NCBI GenBank assembly: GCA_002729525.1
Contig: PBYI01000042.1
Coordinates: 62,001-126,000, forward strand
Reading direction: 5' to 3'
DNA from: Nocardioides sp.
GTDB taxonomy: Bacteria; Actinomycetota; Actinomycetes; Propionibacteriales; Nocardioidaceae
DNA: 64,000 bases
Shown one piece after another: positions 9,548-22,701 of this stretch (position 1 is its first letter; each line of letters starts with the position of its first letter). The notes below the pieces were generated by a model. It had not been told where the DNA came from. It did not search any database and was given only the letters and a program-made list of their open reading frames with translations. The position numbers and the translations under genes are program-made.

Positions 9548-10074
9548 CCGCACACCTCCGCTCCGCCGACGCGCCCGGGATCGCGACGACGGAGCCATCC
9601 TGTCAGCCGGGCCGGTACCGTGGGGCACGCTCCACCGGTCGTAGCCGGTGCCGGCCCGGTCGTCCGACCGGGTCCTGCACCACCCGCACGGACGGCTCCC
9701 GGGGAGGGGTGCGCGCCGAATTTGGTACGCCCGGCGATGTCTGCCAAGATAGCCAGGTTGCTCCGGCGGGTTGCCGGGGCGTGGCACGGCTTGAATCCTG
9801 AATCGCGTCTCCTTCCACGTGGCCCGTCGGCTGCGTGCGCAGGGGTGTGGAGCGGGCTGAGTCCGATCGCCACGCCGCACCTGGAGACCCGATTCACCCC
9901 GACCGCCGTCGGGGGCCGGCCCGACACCGCGAACGACCCCGTTCGTCGGCGTGCCCAGTGCGACACGCCCGACCGCGGGGGTGGGCGGGAAGGGGTCGGA
10001 GGAGCGAGGCGGGGTCCCACGCCCGGGGCCCTGGACCGCGGTACGAGTACTGACGAGAAGGACGAGAGAGACCT
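9548..10074. other. Divergent intergenic region and rpsJ leader
   Basis: 527 nt between the membrane-protein gene and rpsJ with no supported ORF or RNA gene. The left part must carry the promoter of the MoxR chain; no clear -35/-10 pair stands out. A sigma-A-like promoter at 9722-9750 leaves a leader of about 315 nt before rpsJ. That is long enough for autoregulatory structure, but I cannot identify a known r-protein leader by eye. The last 25 nt contain a purine-rich ribosome-binding region (GAGAAGGACGAGAGAG). Confidence 0.6.
9722..9750 (+). promoter_or_regulatory. Candidate promoter of the S10 operon
   Basis: TTGGTA (9722-9727), 17-nt spacer, CAAGAT (9745-9750). It sits in a locally AT-richer stretch and has optimal spacing. 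Expected transcription start near 9757, about 315 nt upstream of rpsJ. Confidence 0.5.
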
Positions 10075-10383
10075 ATGGCGGGACAGAAGATCCGCATCAG
10101 GCTCAAGGCCTATGACCACGAGGTGATCGACACCTCGGCGCGCAAGATCGTGGACACCGTCACCCGTACGGGTGCTCAGGTGGCCGGCCCCGTGCCGCTG
10201 CCCACCGAGAAGAACGTGTACTGCGTCATCCGCTCGCCCCACAAGTACAAGGACTCGCGCGAGCACTTCGAGATGCGCACCCACAAGCGCCTCATCGACA
10301 TCATCGACCCCACCCCGAAGACCGTCGACTCGCTCATGCGTCTCGACCTCCCGGCGGGCGTCGACATCGAGATCAAGCTCTAA
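10075..10383 (+). CDS. rpsJ: 30S ribosomal protein S10
   Basis: 102 residues, full length, starting [19 protein letters not shown]. Component of the 30S head and, with NusB, part of the antitermination complex on rRNA operons. First gene of the S10 operon. The str genes (rpsL, rpsG, fusA, tuf), often just upstream in actinobacteria, are not adjacent here; the MoxR chain is instead, on the other strand. Confidence 0.99.
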   Translation: MAGQKIRIRLKAYDHEVIDTSARKIVDTVTRTGAQVAGPVPLPTEKNVYCVIRSPHKYKDSREHFEMRTHKRLIDIIDPTPKTVDSLMRLDLPAGVDIEIKL

Positions 10384-10411
10384 AGCGTCGCGAGGAGCAC
10401 AGGAAAACGCC

Positions 10412-11071
10412 ATGACCATCGAACGCAACGTCAAGGGCCTGCTCGGCACCAAGGTCGGCATGACCCAGCTGTGGGACGCCGAGAACCGGGTCGTCCCGGT
10501 CACCGTCGTGTCCGCCAGCACCAACGTGGTCACCCAGATCCGCAGCGCGGAGACCGACGGCTACCACGCCATCCAGGTCGGCTTCGGCGAGATCGAGGGC
10601 CGCAAGGTCACCAAGCCGCTCGCGGGCCAGTTCGCGAAGGCCGGCACCACGCCGCGCCGCCACGTCGCGGAGATCCGTACCGCCGACGCCGCGACCTACA
10701 CCGTCGGCCAGGACCTCGGTGTCGACACCTTCGCCGAGGGTGACGTCATCGACGTCACCGGCACCAGCAAGGGCAAGGGCTTCGCCGGAACCATGAAGCG
10801 TCACGGCTTCTCCGGCGTCGGCGCCTCCCACGGTCCCCACCGCAACCACCGCAAGCCGGGCTCGATCGGCGCGTGCGCCACGCCGGGCCGCGTCTTCAAG
10901 GGTCTGCGGATGGCCGGTCGCATGGGTTCCGACACCGTGACCACCCAGAACGTCACCGTCCACGCGGTCGACGCCGAGAAGGGCCTGATCCTGCTCAAGG
11001 GTGCCGTCCCCGGCCCCCGCGGCAGCCTCGTGCTGCTCCGCTCGGCCGCCAAGAAGACCCAGGAGGCCTGA
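10412..11071 (+). CDS. rplC: 50S ribosomal protein L3
   Basis: 219 residues. The ATG at 10412 follows a GAGGAG region and gives the usual start [19 protein letters not shown]. The conserved loop that reaches the peptidyl-transferase centre is present (GHS-like [17 protein letters not shown] and the R-rich region). 28 nt after rpsJ, 4 nt before rplD. Confidence 0.99.
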   Translation: MTIERNVKGLLGTKVGMTQLWDAENRVVPVTVVSASTNVVTQIRSAETDGYHAIQVGFGEIEGRKVTKPLAGQFAKAGTTPRRHVAEIRTADAATYTVGQDLGVDTFAEGDVIDVTGTSKGKGFAGTMKRHGFSGVGASHGPHRNHRKPGSIGACATPGRVFKGLRMAGRMGSDTVTTQNVTVHAVDAEKGLILLKGAVPGPRGSLVLLRSAAKKTQEA

Positions 11072-11075
11072 TCCG

Positions 11076-11705
11076 ATGACCGCCAAGACCGTGTCGGTCG
11101 ACCTCCCGGCCGAGATCTTCGACGCCAAGGTCAACGTGCCCCTGATCCACCAGGTCGTGGTGGCCCAGCAGGCCGCCGCCCGCCAGGGCACGCACGCCAC
11201 CAAGACCCGCGGCGAGGTCCGCGGTGGTGGCCGCAAGCCCTACAAGCAGAAGGGCACCGGCCGCGCCCGCCAGGGCTCGACGCGTGCGCCGCAGTTCGCC
11301 GGCGGTGGCACCGTCCACGGCCCGCAGCCGCGTGACTACAGCCAGCGGACCCCCAAGAAGATGAAGGCCGCCGCCCTGCGCGGTGCCCTCTCCGACCGGG
11401 CCCGCAACGAGCGCATCCACGTCGTGGAGTCGCTGGTGACCGGCGACGCGCCGTCGACCAGGACCGCGCTCGCCGCGCTGAAGGGCCTGACGCCGCGCAC
11501 CAAGTTCCTCGTGGTGCTCGAGCGCACCGACGAGGTCACCTGGCTCTCGCTGCGCAACGCGACCGAGGTGCACCTGGTGCACGTCGACCAGCTCAACACC
11601 TACGACGTGCTGTCCAGCGACGACGTCGTGTTCACCCAGGGCGCGTACGACGCGTTCGTCGCGAAGGCGACCGGCGCCGCCACCACCGAGGAGGCCGACC
11701 AGTGA
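11076..11705 (+). CDS. rplD: 50S ribosomal protein L4
   Basis: 209 residues. The extended exit-tunnel loop shows as [19 protein letters not shown]. Start ATG at 11076, 4 nt after the rplC stop; its stop overlaps the GTG of rplW. In gamma-proteobacteria L4 autoregulates the S10 operon through the leader; whether it does so here is not known. Confidence 0.99.
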   Translation: MTAKTVSVDLPAEIFDAKVNVPLIHQVVVAQQAAARQGTHATKTRGEVRGGGRKPYKQKGTGRARQGSTRAPQFAGGGTVHGPQPRDYSQRTPKKMKAAALRGALSDRARNERIHVVESLVTGDAPSTRTALAALKGLTPRTKFLVVLERTDEVTWLSLRNATEVHLVHVDQLNTYDVLSSDDVVFTQGAYDAFVAKATGAATTEEADQ

Positions 11706-12007
11706 GCACCCTGCACAAGGACCACCGCGACGTCCTGATCGCCCCGGTCGTGTCGGAGAAGAGCTACTCGCTCCTCGACGCGAACAAGTACACCTTCCTG
11801 GTGCGCCCGGACGCCAACAAGACCGAGATCAAGATCGCCGTCGAGAAGATCTTCGACGTCAAGGTCGTCTCGGTGAACACGCTCAACCGCCCGGGCAAGA
11901 GCCGCCGTACCCGTTACGGCCTCGGTAAGCGCAAGGACACCAAGCGCGCCATCGTCGGCCTGGCCGAGGGCGACCGCATCGACATCTTCGGAGGCCCGGT
12001 CTCCTGA
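11702..12007 (+). CDS. rplW: 50S ribosomal protein L23
   Basis: 101 residues. GTG start overlapping the rplD stop by 4 nt (GTGA). Contains [15 protein letters not shown] and the tunnel-exit region used as a docking site by trigger factor and SRP. Normal length. Confidence 0.99.
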   Translation: MSTLHKDHRDVLIAPVVSEKSYSLLDANKYTFLVRPDANKTEIKIAVEKIFDVKVVSVNTLNRPGKSRRTRYGLGKRKDTKRAIVGLAEGDRIDIFGGPVS

Positions 12008-12029
12008 CCGGGGTGAGAGGACAGACACC

Positions 12030-12866
12030 ATGGCCATCCGCAAGTACAAGCCGACCACCCCGGGCCGTCGCGGCTCGTCGGTCGCCGACTTCGTCGAGAT
12101 CACCCGCACCACGCCCGAGAAGTCGCTGACGCGCCCGCTGCCCAAGAAGGGCGGCCGCAACGCCCAGGGCCGGATCACCACCCGGCACCAGGGTGGCGGT
12201 CACAAGCGCGCCTACCGCGTCATCGACTTCCGTCGCTACGACAAGGACGGCGTGCCCGCCAAGGTCGCTCACATCGAGTACGACCCCAACCGCACCGCAC
12301 GCATCGCGCTGCTGCACTTCGTCGACGGCGAGAAGCGCTACATCATCGCGCCGAAGGGCCTCGAGCAGGGCACCGTCGTGGAGTCCGGCCCCACGGCCGA
12401 CATCAAGACGGGCAACAACCTGCCGCTGCGCAACATCCCGGTCGGCTCGACCGTGCACTGCGTGGAGCTGCGGCCCGGCGGCGGCGCCAAGATCGCCCGC
12501 TCCGCCGGCATCAGCGCCCAGCTGGTCGCCCGCGAGGGCTCGCGCGCCACGCTGCGCATGCCCTCGGGCGAGATGCGCTTCGTCGACGTGCGCTGCCGCG
12601 CCACGATCGGCGAGGTCGGCAACGCCGAGCAGTCGAACATCAACTGGGGCAAGGCCGGCCGCATGCGCTGGAAGGGCAAGCGCCCGACCGTCCGCGGTGT
12701 CGTGATGAACCCCGTCGACCACCCGCACGGCGGTGGTGAGGGCAAGACCTCCGGTGGTCGCCACCCGGTCTCGCCCTGGGGCAAGCCCGAGGGCCGCACG
12801 CGCAAGCGCAAGGCCTCCGACAGCCAGATCATCCGTCGTCGCAAGACCGGCAAGGGTAGGAAGTAA
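12030..12866 (+). CDS. rplB: 50S ribosomal protein L2
   Basis: 278 residues starting [17 protein letters not shown]. The conserved C-terminal signature [17 protein letters not shown], with the histidine near the peptidyl-transferase centre, is intact. Lies 22 nt after rplW and 5 nt before rpsS. Confidence 0.99.
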   Translation: MAIRKYKPTTPGRRGSSVADFVEITRTTPEKSLTRPLPKKGGRNAQGRITTRHQGGGHKRAYRVIDFRRYDKDGVPAKVAHIEYDPNRTARIALLHFVDGEKRYIIAPKGLEQGTVVESGPTADIKTGNNLPLRNIPVGSTVHCVELRPGGGAKIARSAGISAQLVAREGSRATLRMPSGEMRFVDVRCRATIGEVGNAEQSNINWGKAGRMRWKGKRPTVRGVVMNPVDHPHGGGEGKTSGGRHPVSPWGKPEGRTRKRKASDSQIIRRRKTGKGRK

Positions 12867-12871
12867 CCGAC

Positions 12872-13153
12872 ATGCCTCGCAGCCTGAAGAAGGGCCCCTT
12901 CGTCGACGACCACCTCATGAAGAAGGTGGACGCGGAGAACGACAAGGGCAGCCACAACGTCATCAAGACCTGGTCGCGCCGGTCCATGATCGTGCCGGCG
13001 ATGATCGGTCACACGATCGCCGTCCACGACGGCCGCAAGCACGTGCCGGTGTTCGTGACCGACTCCATGGTCGGTCACAAGCTCGGCGAGTTCGCCCCGA
13101 CCCGCACCTTCCGCGGGCACGTCAAGGACGACCGGAAGGGTCGCCGGCGCTGA
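12872..13153 (+). CDS. rpsS: 30S ribosomal protein S19
   Basis: 93 residues, starting [15 protein letters not shown], complete. Forms the S13-S19 unit of the 30S head. Followed by a 38-nt gap with AAGGAG before rplV. Confidence 0.99.
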   Translation: MPRSLKKGPFVDDHLMKKVDAENDKGSHNVIKTWSRRSMIVPAMIGHTIAVHDGRKHVPVFVTDSMVGHKLGEFAPTRTFRGHVKDDRKGRRR

Positions 13154-13191
13154 GCGCCGGCACCTTCCAGCGGTACTAAGGAGTTCACCAG

Positions 13192-13635
13192 ATGAGCGTC
13201 ACCGAGCGCCGGCGCACCAGCGCCCGCCGCGAGTCGCTGCTCGGCACCGAGCCGGGCGCGTTCGCGAGCGCCAAGTTCGCGCGGATCACGCCGATGAAGG
13301 CCCGCCGCGTCGTCGACATGGTCCGCGGGATGCCGACCGAGGAGGCCCTGGCGCTGCTGCAGTTCGCGCCCCAGGCCGCCGCGGTCACCGTCCGCAAGGT
13401 CCTGGAGAGCGCGATCGCCAACGCCGAGACCACCGAGGGCCTCGACGCCGACGACCTCGTCGTCAGCGCGTGCCTCGTCGACGAGGGCCCCACCATGAAG
13501 CGGTGGCGGCCGCGTGCGCAGGGCCGGGCCACCCGGATCAACAAGCGCACCAGCCACATCACCCTCGTGGTGCAGCCCGCCGAGGTCGTGGCTGCCCGCA
13601 AGTCCGGCCGCAAGAGCAACGGAAAGAGTGCCTGA
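13192..13635 (+). CDS. rplV: 50S ribosomal protein L22
   Basis: 147 residues. An actinobacterial N-terminal extension of about 20 residues ([18 protein letters not shown]) precedes the core [18 protein letters not shown]. The tunnel beta-hairpin is present ([18 protein letters not shown]). Its TGA overlaps the ATG of rpsC by one base. Confidence 0.98.
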   Translation: MSVTERRRTSARRESLLGTEPGAFASAKFARITPMKARRVVDMVRGMPTEEALALLQFAPQAAAVTVRKVLESAIANAETTEGLDADDLVVSACLVDEGPTMKRWRPRAQGRATRINKRTSHITLVVQPAEVVAARKSGRKSNGKSA

Positions 13636-14447
13636 TGGGTCAGAAGATCAACCCGAACGGATTCCGCCTCGGCATCAGCACCGACCACAAGTCCCGCTGG
13701 TACGCCGACAAGCTGTACAAGTCGTACGTCGGCGAGGACGTCGCGATCCGCAAGCTGCTCTCCAAGGGCATGGACCGCGCCGGCATCTCGAAGGTGGAGA
13801 TCGAGCGCACCCGTGACCGCGTGCGCGTCGACATCCACACCGCGCGTCCGGGCATCGTGATCGGTCGCCGCGGCACCGAGGCCGACCGCCTGCGCGGCGA
13901 GCTCGAGAAGCTCACCGGCAAGCAGGTCCAGCTGAACATCCTCGAGGTCAAGTCCCCCGAGGTCGACGCCCAGCTCGTCGCCCAGGGTGTCGCCGAGCAG
14001 CTCGCCGGCCGCGTGCAGTTCCGCCGCGCGATGCGCAAGGCGATGCAGACCACGATGCGCTCCGGTGCCCAGGGCATCCGGATCCAGTGCTCGGGCCGCC
14101 TCAACGGCGCCGAGATGTCGCGCACCGAGTTCTACCGCGAGGGTCGCGTCCCGCTGCACACGCTGCGTGCCGACATCGACTACGGCTTCCACGAGGCCAA
14201 GACCACCTTCGGCCGCATCGGCGTGAAGGTCTGGATCTACAAGGGCGAGGTCGCCGGCACCCGTGCCGAGCGCCAGGCCCAGGCTGCCGCCCGCGCCGGT
14301 GTCCCCGGTCGCGGCGGTCGCGGTGGTCGGGGCGGCGAGCGCCCCGGTCGCGGTGGCCGTGGCGGCGAGCGTCCCACCCGCGAGTCCCGCTCCGGCAGCA
14401 CCGCCGAGCAGGGCGCGCCCGCCAACGAGTCCGGATCGGAGGCCTGA
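13635..14447 (+). CDS. rpsC: 30S ribosomal protein S3 with Gly/Arg-rich tail
   Basis: 270 residues starting [18 protein letters not shown] domain ([17 protein letters not shown] region) and C-terminal S3 domain (about 1-212) are normal. The last roughly 55 residues form a low-complexity tail with repeated GGRGG and GGERP units. Such basic RGG-type tails occur on S3 of some high-GC actinobacteria; their role is not established. The start overlaps the rplV stop by one base (TGATG). Confidence 0.98.
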   Translation: MGQKINPNGFRLGISTDHKSRWYADKLYKSYVGEDVAIRKLLSKGMDRAGISKVEIERTRDRVRVDIHTARPGIVIGRRGTEADRLRGELEKLTGKQVQLNILEVKSPEVDAQLVAQGVAEQLAGRVQFRRAMRKAMQTTMRSGAQGIRIQCSGRLNGAEMSRTEFYREGRVPLHTLRADIDYGFHEAKTTFGRIGVKVWIYKGEVAGTRAERQAQAAARAGVPGRGGRGGRGGERPGRGGRGGERPTRESRSGSTAEQGAPANESGSEA

Positions 14448-14452
14448 CCCCG

Positions 14453-14872
14453 ATGCTGATGCCCAAGCGCGTCAAGTACCGCAAGCCGCACAGCCCCAAG
14501 CGCAGCGGTGTCGCCAAGGGTGGCACGTCGCTCGCGTTCGGCGAGTACGGCATCCAGGCGCTCGAGCACCACTACGTGACGAACCGTCAGATCGAGTCGG
14601 CCCGTATCGCGATGACCCGTCACATCAAGCGTGGCGGCAAGGTCTGGATCAACATCTTCCCGGACACGCCGCTCACCAAGAAGCCCGCCGAGACCCGCAT
14701 GGGTTCCGGTAAGGGTTCGCCCGAGTGGTGGGTCTCGAACGTCAAGCCCGGCCGCGTCATGTTCGAGCTCTCCGGTGTGGAGGACGAGATCGCCCGCGAG
14801 GCGATGCGGCGTGCCATCCACAAGCTGCCCATGAAGTGCCGGATCGTCACCCGAGAGGCTGGTGAGTTCTGA
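14453..14872 (+). CDS. rplP: 50S ribosomal protein L16
   Basis: 139 residues. The ATG at 14453, 5 nt after the rpsC stop, gives [16 protein letters not shown], the usual L16 start. Contains [20 protein letters not shown] and the [11 protein letters not shown] signature. The stop overlaps the ATG of rpmC by one base. Confidence 0.99.
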   Translation: MLMPKRVKYRKPHSPKRSGVAKGGTSLAFGEYGIQALEHHYVTNRQIESARIAMTRHIKRGGKVWINIFPDTPLTKKPAETRMGSGKGSPEWWVSNVKPGRVMFELSGVEDEIAREAMRRAIHKLPMKCRIVTREAGEF

Positions 14873-15117
14873 TGAGCACCGGGACCAAGGCCCACGAGCT
14901 CGACGAGCTCAACGACGTGGACCTCGAGGCCAAGCTGCGCGAGGCCAAGGAGGAGCTGTTCAACCTCCGTTTCCAGGCGGCCACCGGCCAGCTGGAGAGC
15001 CACGGCCGTCTGCGCACGGTCAAGAAGGAGATCGCCCGGATCTACACCGTGGTGCGTGAGCGCGAGCTCGGCATCCGGACCGCGCCGGGCTCGAGCGACG
15101 AGGACGGTGCCGCATGA
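14872..15117 (+). CDS. rpmC: 50S ribosomal protein L29
   Basis: 81 residues. Two-helix L29 core ([19 protein letters not shown]) with a short acidic C-terminal tail. Overlaps rplP by 1 nt and rpsQ by 4 nt (ATGA). Confidence 0.98.
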   Translation: MSTGTKAHELDELNDVDLEAKLREAKEELFNLRFQAATGQLESHGRLRTVKKEIARIYTVVRERELGIRTAPGSSDEDGAA

Positions 15118-15401
15118 GCGAGCAGACCGAGACCGAGACCACCGCGACCGAGCGGGGCTCCCGCAAGGTCCGCGAGGGCCTCGTGGTCAGCGACAAGATG
15201 GACAAGACCGTGGTCGTGTCCGTGGAGGACCGGGTCAAGCACCCGCTCTACGGCAAGGTCATGCGCCGCACGAGCCGTCTGAAGGCCCACGACGAGGCCA
15301 ACGACTGCGGTACCGGCGACCGCGTCCTGATCATGGAGACCCGTCCGCTCTCGGCGACCAAGCGCTGGCGCGTGGTGGAGATCCTCGAGCGGGCCAAGTG
15401 A
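15114..15401 (+). CDS. rpsQ: 30S ribosomal protein S17
   Basis: 95 residues. Acidic Thr-rich N-terminal extension ([15 protein letters not shown]) before the OB-fold core [18 protein letters not shown]. Last gene of the S10 set; a 73-nt gap with a hairpin separates it from rplN, which begins the spc set. Confidence 0.98.
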   Translation: MSEQTETETTATERGSRKVREGLVVSDKMDKTVVVSVEDRVKHPLYGKVMRRTSRLKAHDEANDCGTGDRVLIMETRPLSATKRWRVVEILERAK

Positions 15402-15420
15402 GCCCCCAGACCGACCAGTA

Positions 15421-15452
15421 GTTCTCCCAGGCTCGCGCCGCGGTGCGAGAAC
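15421..15452 (+). promoter_or_regulatory. Hairpin at the S10/spc boundary
   Basis: GTTCTC (15421-15426) can pair with GAGAAC (15447-15452); an inner CTCGC can alternatively pair with GCGAG. It lies 20 nt after rpsQ and 22 nt before rplN. No T-tract, so it may modulate translation or mRNA stability rather than terminate. Confidence 0.35.
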
Positions 15453-15474
15453 CAGGTGACAAGGAGTAGGAACA

Positions 15475-15843
15475 GTGATTCAGCAGGAGTCGCGACTGAA
15501 GGTCGCCGACAACACGGGTGCCAAGGAGATCCTCTGCATCCGCGTGCTCGGTGGCTCCGGCCGTCGCTACGCGGGGATCGGGGACGTCATCGTCGCCACC
15601 GTGAAGGACGCCATCCCCGGCGGCAACGTCAAGAAGGGTGACGTCGTCAAGGCGGTCGTCGTGCGGACCGTGAAGGAGCGCCGTCGTCCCGACGGCTCCT
15701 ACATCCGCTTCGACGAGAACGCCGCCGTCATCCTCAAGGCCGACGGCGAGCCGCGTGGCACGCGCATCTTCGGCCCCGTCGGCCGTGAGCTGCGCGAGAA
15801 GAAGTTCATGCGCATCGTCTCGCTCGCCCCGGAGGTGCTCTGA
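15475..15843 (+). CDS. rplN: 50S ribosomal protein L14
   Basis: 122 residues, GTG start with AAGGAG upstream, beginning [18 protein letters not shown]. Standard length and complete signature ([20 protein letters not shown] at the end). Confidence 0.99.
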   Translation: MIQQESRLKVADNTGAKEILCIRVLGGSGRRYAGIGDVIVATVKDAIPGGNVKKGDVVKAVVVRTVKERRRPDGSYIRFDENAAVILKADGEPRGTRIFGPVGRELREKKFMRIVSLAPEVL

Positions 15844-15844
15844 C

Positions 15845-16213
15845 ATGGCGAAGAACCCGTCCGTGAACATCAAGAAGGGCGACACCGTCAAGGTGATCGC
15901 CGGCAAGGACAAGGGCGCCGAGGGCAAGGTGATCCGCGTGCTCCGCGAGGAGCAGCGCGTCATCGTCGAGGGCGTCAACCGCATCAAGAAGCACACGAAG
16001 GTCGTCGACCAGGGCGGTCGCTCCGGCAGCACCGGCGGCATCGTGACCACCGAGGCCCCGATCCACGTCTCGAACGTGATGCTCGTCGAGGGCGACGGCG
16101 TGACCCGCATCGGCTTCAAGCGCGAGGAGGTCACCAAGCGTCGTCCCGACGGCTCGACCTACGTCTCGACGCGCTCGGTGCGCATCTCGCGCAAGACCGG
16201 CAAGGAGATCTGA
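15845..16213 (+). CDS. rplX: 50S ribosomal protein L24
   Basis: 122 residues from the ATG at 15845, one base after the rplN stop. KOW motif near the N-terminus ([20 protein letters not shown]). Assembly-initiator protein of the 50S subunit. Confidence 0.98.
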   Translation: MAKNPSVNIKKGDTVKVIAGKDKGAEGKVIRVLREEQRVIVEGVNRIKKHTKVVDQGGRSGSTGGIVTTEAPIHVSNVMLVEGDGVTRIGFKREEVTKRRPDGSTYVSTRSVRISRKTGKEI

Positions 16214-16215
16214 GG

Positions 16216-16797
16216 ATGACCACCGACTCCGCCACCGCCGTGACCGAGAAGGTCACCCCGCGGCTGAAGACCCGCTACCGCGAGGAGATCCTCCCCTCGC
16301 TGAAGAGCGAGTTCGAGATCGCCAACGTCATGCAGGTGCCCGGCCTGACCAAGATCGTGGTCAACATGGGTGTCGGCGAGGCCGCGCGCGACTCGAAGCT
16401 CATCGAGGGCGCCATCCGCGACCTCACCGCCATCACCGGCCAGAAGCCGGCGGTCAACAAGGCCCGCAAGTCCATCGCGCAGTTCAAGCTGCGCGAGGGC
16501 ATGCCGATCGGTGCGCACGTCACGCTGCGCGGCGACCGGATGTGGGAGTTCCTCGACCGCCTGCTGTCGCTCGCGCTGCCGCGGATCCGCGACTTCCGCG
16601 GCCTGTCCCCGAAGCAGTTCGACGGGAACGGCAACTACACCTTCGGTCTCACCGAGCAGGTCATGTTCCACGAGATCGACGCCGACAAGATCGACCGCTC
16701 GCGGGGTATGGACATCACCCTGGTGACCACCGCGACCAACGACGAGCAGGGGCGCGCGCTGCTGAAGCAGCTCGGCTTCCCCTTCGCCGAGCGCTGA
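16216..16797 (+). CDS. rplE: 50S ribosomal protein L5
   Basis: 193 residues, starting 2 nt after rplX. Short acidic/Thr N-terminal extension, then [16 protein letters not shown] and the 5S rRNA-binding core with [11 protein letters not shown]. Full length. Confidence 0.98.
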   Translation: MTTDSATAVTEKVTPRLKTRYREEILPSLKSEFEIANVMQVPGLTKIVVNMGVGEAARDSKLIEGAIRDLTAITGQKPAVNKARKSIAQFKLREGMPIGAHVTLRGDRMWEFLDRLLSLALPRIRDFRGLSPKQFDGNGNYTFGLTEQVMFHEIDADKIDRSRGMDITLVTTATNDEQGRALLKQLGFPFAER

Positions 16798-16819
16798 GTC
16801 AGGGACGAGGAGAGAAGAC

Positions 16820-17005
16820 ATGGCTAAGACCGGTCTCAAGGTCAAGCAGGCCCGCAAGCCGAAGTTCGCGGTGCGTGGCTACACCCGTTGCCAGCGCTGC
16901 GGCCGGCCCAAGGCCGTCTACCGCAAGTTCGGGCTGTGCCGCATCTGCCTGCGCGAGATGGCGCACCGCGGCGAGCTGCCCGGCGTCACCAAGTCCTCCT
17001 GGTGA
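16820..17005 (+). CDS. rpsZ: 30S ribosomal protein S14, zinc-binding type
   Basis: 61 residues, [16 protein letters not shown]. Two CxxC knuckles (CQRC and CRIC) bind Zn2+, so this is the short C+ form of S14. Actinobacteria often keep a second, zinc-free rpsN in a Zur-regulated locus elsewhere; none is in this window. Confidence 0.98.
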   Translation: MAKTGLKVKQARKPKFAVRGYTRCQRCGRPKAVYRKFGLCRICLREMAHRGELPGVTKSSW

Positions 17006-17086
17006 GCAGGACCCCACACCACATCCGCTGAAGGTCGTCCCGGTCCGCCGGGGCGAAACCGCAGAAGAGAGAGAAGCACGCATCTC

Positions 17087-17491
17087 ATGACGATGACCGA
17101 CCCGATCGCAGACATGCTGACCCGTCTGCGCAACGCCAACCAGGCGTACCACGACGCGGTGTCCATGCCGTACAGCAAGCTGAAGCAGGGCGTCGCGGAG
17201 ATCCTCCAGCAGGAGGGCTACATCACGTCGTTCGACGTGGCCGACAACGACAACGGCGTGGGCAAGACCCTGACCGTGACGCTCAAGTACGGCCGCAACC
17301 GCGAGCGCTCGATCGCCGGTGTCCGGCGCATCAGCAAGCCCGGTCTGCGGGTGTACGCCAAGCACACGGGTCTCCCGAAGGTGCTCGGCGGCCTGGGTGT
17401 CGCGATCATCTCGACGAGCCAGGGCCTGCTCACCGACCGCCAGGCCAACCAGAAGGGCGTGGGTGGGGAAGTCCTCGCCTACGTCTGGTGA
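17087..17491 (+). CDS. rpsH: 30S ribosomal protein S8
   Basis: 134 residues, [20 protein letters not shown]. An 81-nt gap precedes it, with purine-rich GAGAGAGAAG before the start. In E. coli S8 represses the spc operon; no matching RNA site was identified here. A start two codons later (ATG at 17093) is possible. Confidence 0.98.
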   Translation: MTMTDPIADMLTRLRNANQAYHDAVSMPYSKLKQGVAEILQQEGYITSFDVADNDNGVGKTLTVTLKYGRNRERSIAGVRRISKPGLRVYAKHTGLPKVLGGLGVAIISTSQGLLTDRQANQKGVGGEVLAYVW

Positions 17492-17516
17492 CGACGGAAC
17501 CGAGAGGAGACTCAAC

Positions 17517-18056
17517 ATGTCGCGCATCGGCAAGCTGCCGGTCCCGGTCCCGTCCGGCGTGGACGTCGCCATCGACGGCGCCCTGGTGACCGTCAAGGGC
17601 CCCAAGGGCACCCTGTCCCACACCGTCGCCGCTCCCATCACGGTGGAGCAGGGCGACGCCGTCCTGGACGTCAAGCGTCCCGACGACGAGCGGAAGTCCA
17701 AGTCGCTCCACGGCCTGACCCGCACCCTGGTCAACAACATGGTCGTGGGCGTCACCGAGGGCTACGAGAAGAAGCTCGAGATCGTGGGCGTCGGCTACCG
17801 CGTCCTGTCCAAGGGCCCGACCGAGCTGGAGTTCCAGCTGGGTTACTCCCACCCGATCATCGTGAAGGCGCCCGAGGGCATCACCTTCGCGGTGGAGGGT
17901 CCCACCAAGCTCGGTGTCCAGGGCATCGACAAGCAGCTCGTGGGCGAGGTCGCGGCCAACATCCGCAAGCTCCGCCTGCCCGAGCCCTACAAGGGCAAGG
18001 GTGTCCGGTACGCCGGCGAGCACGTCCGCCGCAAGGTCGGAAAGGCTGGTAAGTAG
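17517..18056 (+). CDS. rplF: 50S ribosomal protein L6
   Basis: 179 residues, [17 protein letters not shown], with GAGAGGAG before the ATG. Contains the C-terminal signature [16 protein letters not shown]. 25 nt after rpsH, 2 nt before rplR. Confidence 0.99.
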   Translation: MSRIGKLPVPVPSGVDVAIDGALVTVKGPKGTLSHTVAAPITVEQGDAVLDVKRPDDERKSKSLHGLTRTLVNNMVVGVTEGYEKKLEIVGVGYRVLSKGPTELEFQLGYSHPIIVKAPEGITFAVEGPTKLGVQGIDKQLVGEVAANIRKLRLPEPYKGKGVRYAGEHVRRKVGKAGK

Positions 18057-18058
18057 TC

Positions 18059-18442
18059 ATGGGCAACTCCCTGAAGTACCGCAAGCACGCGTCGGCCCGA
18101 CTGCGGTCGCGCCTGCGTCGTCAGGTCCGTGGCCGCAAGAAGGTCGCCGGCACCGCCGAGCGCCCGCGCATGGTCGTGACCCGGTCCTCCAAGCACATCA
18201 CCGTCCAGATCGTCGACGACAACGTCGGCAAGACGCTGGTCCACGCCTCCACGATGGAGACCGACCTGCGTTCGCTGGACGGCGACAAGACGGCCAAGGC
18301 CACCCGCGTCGGCGAGCTCGCCGCGGAGCGTGCCAAGGCGCAGGGCCTGGAGTCCGTCGTCTTCGACCGCGCGGGCAACCGCTACCACGGGCGCGTCGCC
18401 GCCCTGGCCGACGGTGCCCGTTCCGCCGGCCTGGTCTTCTGA
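18059..18442 (+). CDS. rplR: 50S ribosomal protein L18
   Basis: 127 residues. Basic N-terminus ([20 protein letters not shown]) and the 5S rRNA-binding fold ending [20 protein letters not shown]. Complete. Confidence 0.98.
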   Translation: MGNSLKYRKHASARLRSRLRRQVRGRKKVAGTAERPRMVVTRSSKHITVQIVDDNVGKTLVHASTMETDLRSLDGDKTAKATRVGELAAERAKAQGLESVVFDRAGNRYHGRVAALADGARSAGLVF

Positions 18443-18479
18443 CCCGACCCGAGCAAGAACTTCCGAGGAGAGAACACTC

Positions 18480-19106
18480 ATGAGCGGACCCCAGCGCGGA
18501 CAGCGCGGAGACCGTCAGGGTCGCGGTCGCGACGGCGGCCGCGGCGCGGAGAAGAGCCCGTACCTCGAGCGCGTGGTGGCCATCAACCGCGTGGCCAAGG
18601 TGGTCAAGGGCGGACGCCGCTTCAGCTTCACCGCCCTGGTCGTCGTCGGTGATGGCGACGGACTGGTCGGTGTCGGCTACGGCAAGGCCAAGGAGGTGCC
18701 GGCGGCGATCGCCAAGGGCGTCGAGGAGGCGAAGAAGAACTTCTTCCGCGTCCCGCGCGTCCAGGGCACCGTCCCGCACCCCGTCCAGGGCGAGAAGGCG
18801 GCCGGCGTGGTCATGCTGCGTCCCGCCGCTCCCGGTACCGGTGTGATCGCCGGTGGTCCGGTGCGCGCCGTCCTGGAGTGCGCCGGCATCCACGACATCC
18901 TCAGCAAGTCGCTGGGGTCGTCGAACCAGATCAACATCGTGCACGCGACCATCGAGGCGCTGAAGATGCTCGAGCAGCCAGAGACCGTCGCCGCCCGTCG
19001 TGGCCGCCCGGTCGAGGAGATCGCTCCGGCGGCGCTGCTCCGGGCCAAGGCCGAGGGCGAGCAGGAGGCGCGCGACGCCAAGGCAGCCGCGGGGGTGAGC
19101 TCCTGA
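18480..19106 (+). CDS. rpsE: 30S ribosomal protein S5
   Basis: 208 residues. Gly/Arg-rich N-terminal extension ([18 protein letters not shown]) before the double-stranded RNA-binding S5 domain ([19 protein letters not shown]) and the [14 protein letters not shown] loop. A TGATG junction couples it to rpmD. Confidence 0.98.
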   Translation: MSGPQRGQRGDRQGRGRDGGRGAEKSPYLERVVAINRVAKVVKGGRRFSFTALVVVGDGDGLVGVGYGKAKEVPAAIAKGVEEAKKNFFRVPRVQGTVPHPVQGEKAAGVVMLRPAAPGTGVIAGGPVRAVLECAGIHDILSKSLGSSNQINIVHATIEALKMLEQPETVAARRGRPVEEIAPAALLRAKAEGEQEARDAKAAAGVSS

Positions 19107-19288
19107 TGGCGCAGCTCAAGGTCAAGCAGGACAAGTCCACGATCGGCTGCAAGCCGAAGCAGCGCGAGACCATGCGCTCGCTCGGTCTCAAGCGGATCGG
19201 CGACGTCGTCGTCAAGGAGGACCGACCCGAGATCCGGGGCATGGTCCAGGCCGTCCGTCACCTCGTGACGGTCGAGGAGGTCGAGTGA
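19106..19288 (+). CDS. rpmD: 50S ribosomal protein L30
   Basis: 60 residues, [19 protein letters not shown]. The ATG at 19106 overlaps the rpsE stop by one base. Normal bacterial-type short L30. Confidence 0.98.
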   Translation: MAQLKVKQDKSTIGCKPKQRETMRSLGLKRIGDVVVKEDRPEIRGMVQAVRHLVTVEEVE

Positions 19289-19289
19289 C

Positions 19290-19730
19290 ATGACGCTCAA
19301 GCTTCACAACCTCAAGCCCGCCAAGGGCGCCAAGACCGCCAAGACCCGCGTCGGTCGCGGTGAGGGCTCCAAGGGCAAGACCGCTGGTCGCGGTACCAAG
19401 GGCACCAAGGCGCGCTACCAGGTGCCGGTGGCCTTCGAGGGTGGCCAGATGCCGCTGCACATGCGGCTGCCGAAGCTCAAGGGCTTCAAGAACCCCTTCA
19501 AGGTCGAGTTCCAGGTCGTCAACCTGGACCGGATCGGCAGCCTGTTCCCCGAGGGCGGCGAGGTCTCCAAGACCGCGCTCGTCGAGCGGGGCGCGGTCCG
19601 CAAGGGCCAGCCCGTCAAGGTGCTCGGCCAGGGCGAGATCTCGGTCGCCGTGACCGTCACCGCCGACGCCTTCTCGGCCTCGGCCAAGGAGAAGATCGAG
19701 GCCGCCGGCGGCACCGCCACCGTCGCCTGA
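19290..19730 (+). CDS. rplO: 50S ribosomal protein L15
   Basis: 146 residues, [20 protein letters not shown], with the Gly/Lys-rich N-terminal region [12 protein letters not shown] and [16 protein letters not shown]. Last r-protein gene before a 177-nt gap and secY. Confidence 0.99.
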   Translation: MTLKLHNLKPAKGAKTAKTRVGRGEGSKGKTAGRGTKGTKARYQVPVAFEGGQMPLHMRLPKLKGFKNPFKVEFQVVNLDRIGSLFPEGGEVSKTALVERGAVRKGQPVKVLGQGEISVAVTVTADAFSASAKEKIEAAGGTATVA

Positions 19731-19752
19731 CCCACCACCAGGTCTGACCACT

Positions 19753-19819
19753 CACCGAGCCCTCGTGACCACCCGTCTCCGGCAACTGCCGGCGCGACGT
19801 GGGTCACGGGGGCTCGGTG
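19753..19819 (+). terminator. Long hairpin between rplO and secY
   Basis: CACCGAGCCCTCGTGACCAC (19753-19772) pairs with the 3' arm ending at 19819, whose reverse complement reads CACCGAGCCCCCGTGACCCA. A stem of about 20 bp results with two mismatches, around a loop of some 26 nt that itself contains GCCGG. No T-run follows; TTAGGC comes next. It could be an attenuator or processing site separating the r-protein message from secY. Confidence 0.55.
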
Positions 19820-19907
19820 TTAGGCTCTCCCGGGCCTGCCGGCCGGTGCCGCCCCGCGCGCGCACGGCCGGACCACTCGGGGAAGTCGGCAGAAGAGAAG
19901 AGGAACT

Positions 19908-22625
<2,718 letters not shown>

Positions 22626-22689
22626 GGGACGGACTTTTGTCCCAGCGGGTGACTTCGGTGAACAACCCGTGGGGGCCGTCGGGGCTCCC

Positions 22690-22695
22690 TACGTT
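22690..22695 (+). promoter_or_regulatory. -10 box of leaderless promoter, XRE-HEAT gene 1
   Basis: TACGTT, then 6 nt (gcccgc) and the ATG at 22702. No standard -35 at 17 nt; an A-rich AACAAC lies 23 nt upstream. Confidence 0.6.
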
Positions 22696-22701
22696 GCCCG
22701 C

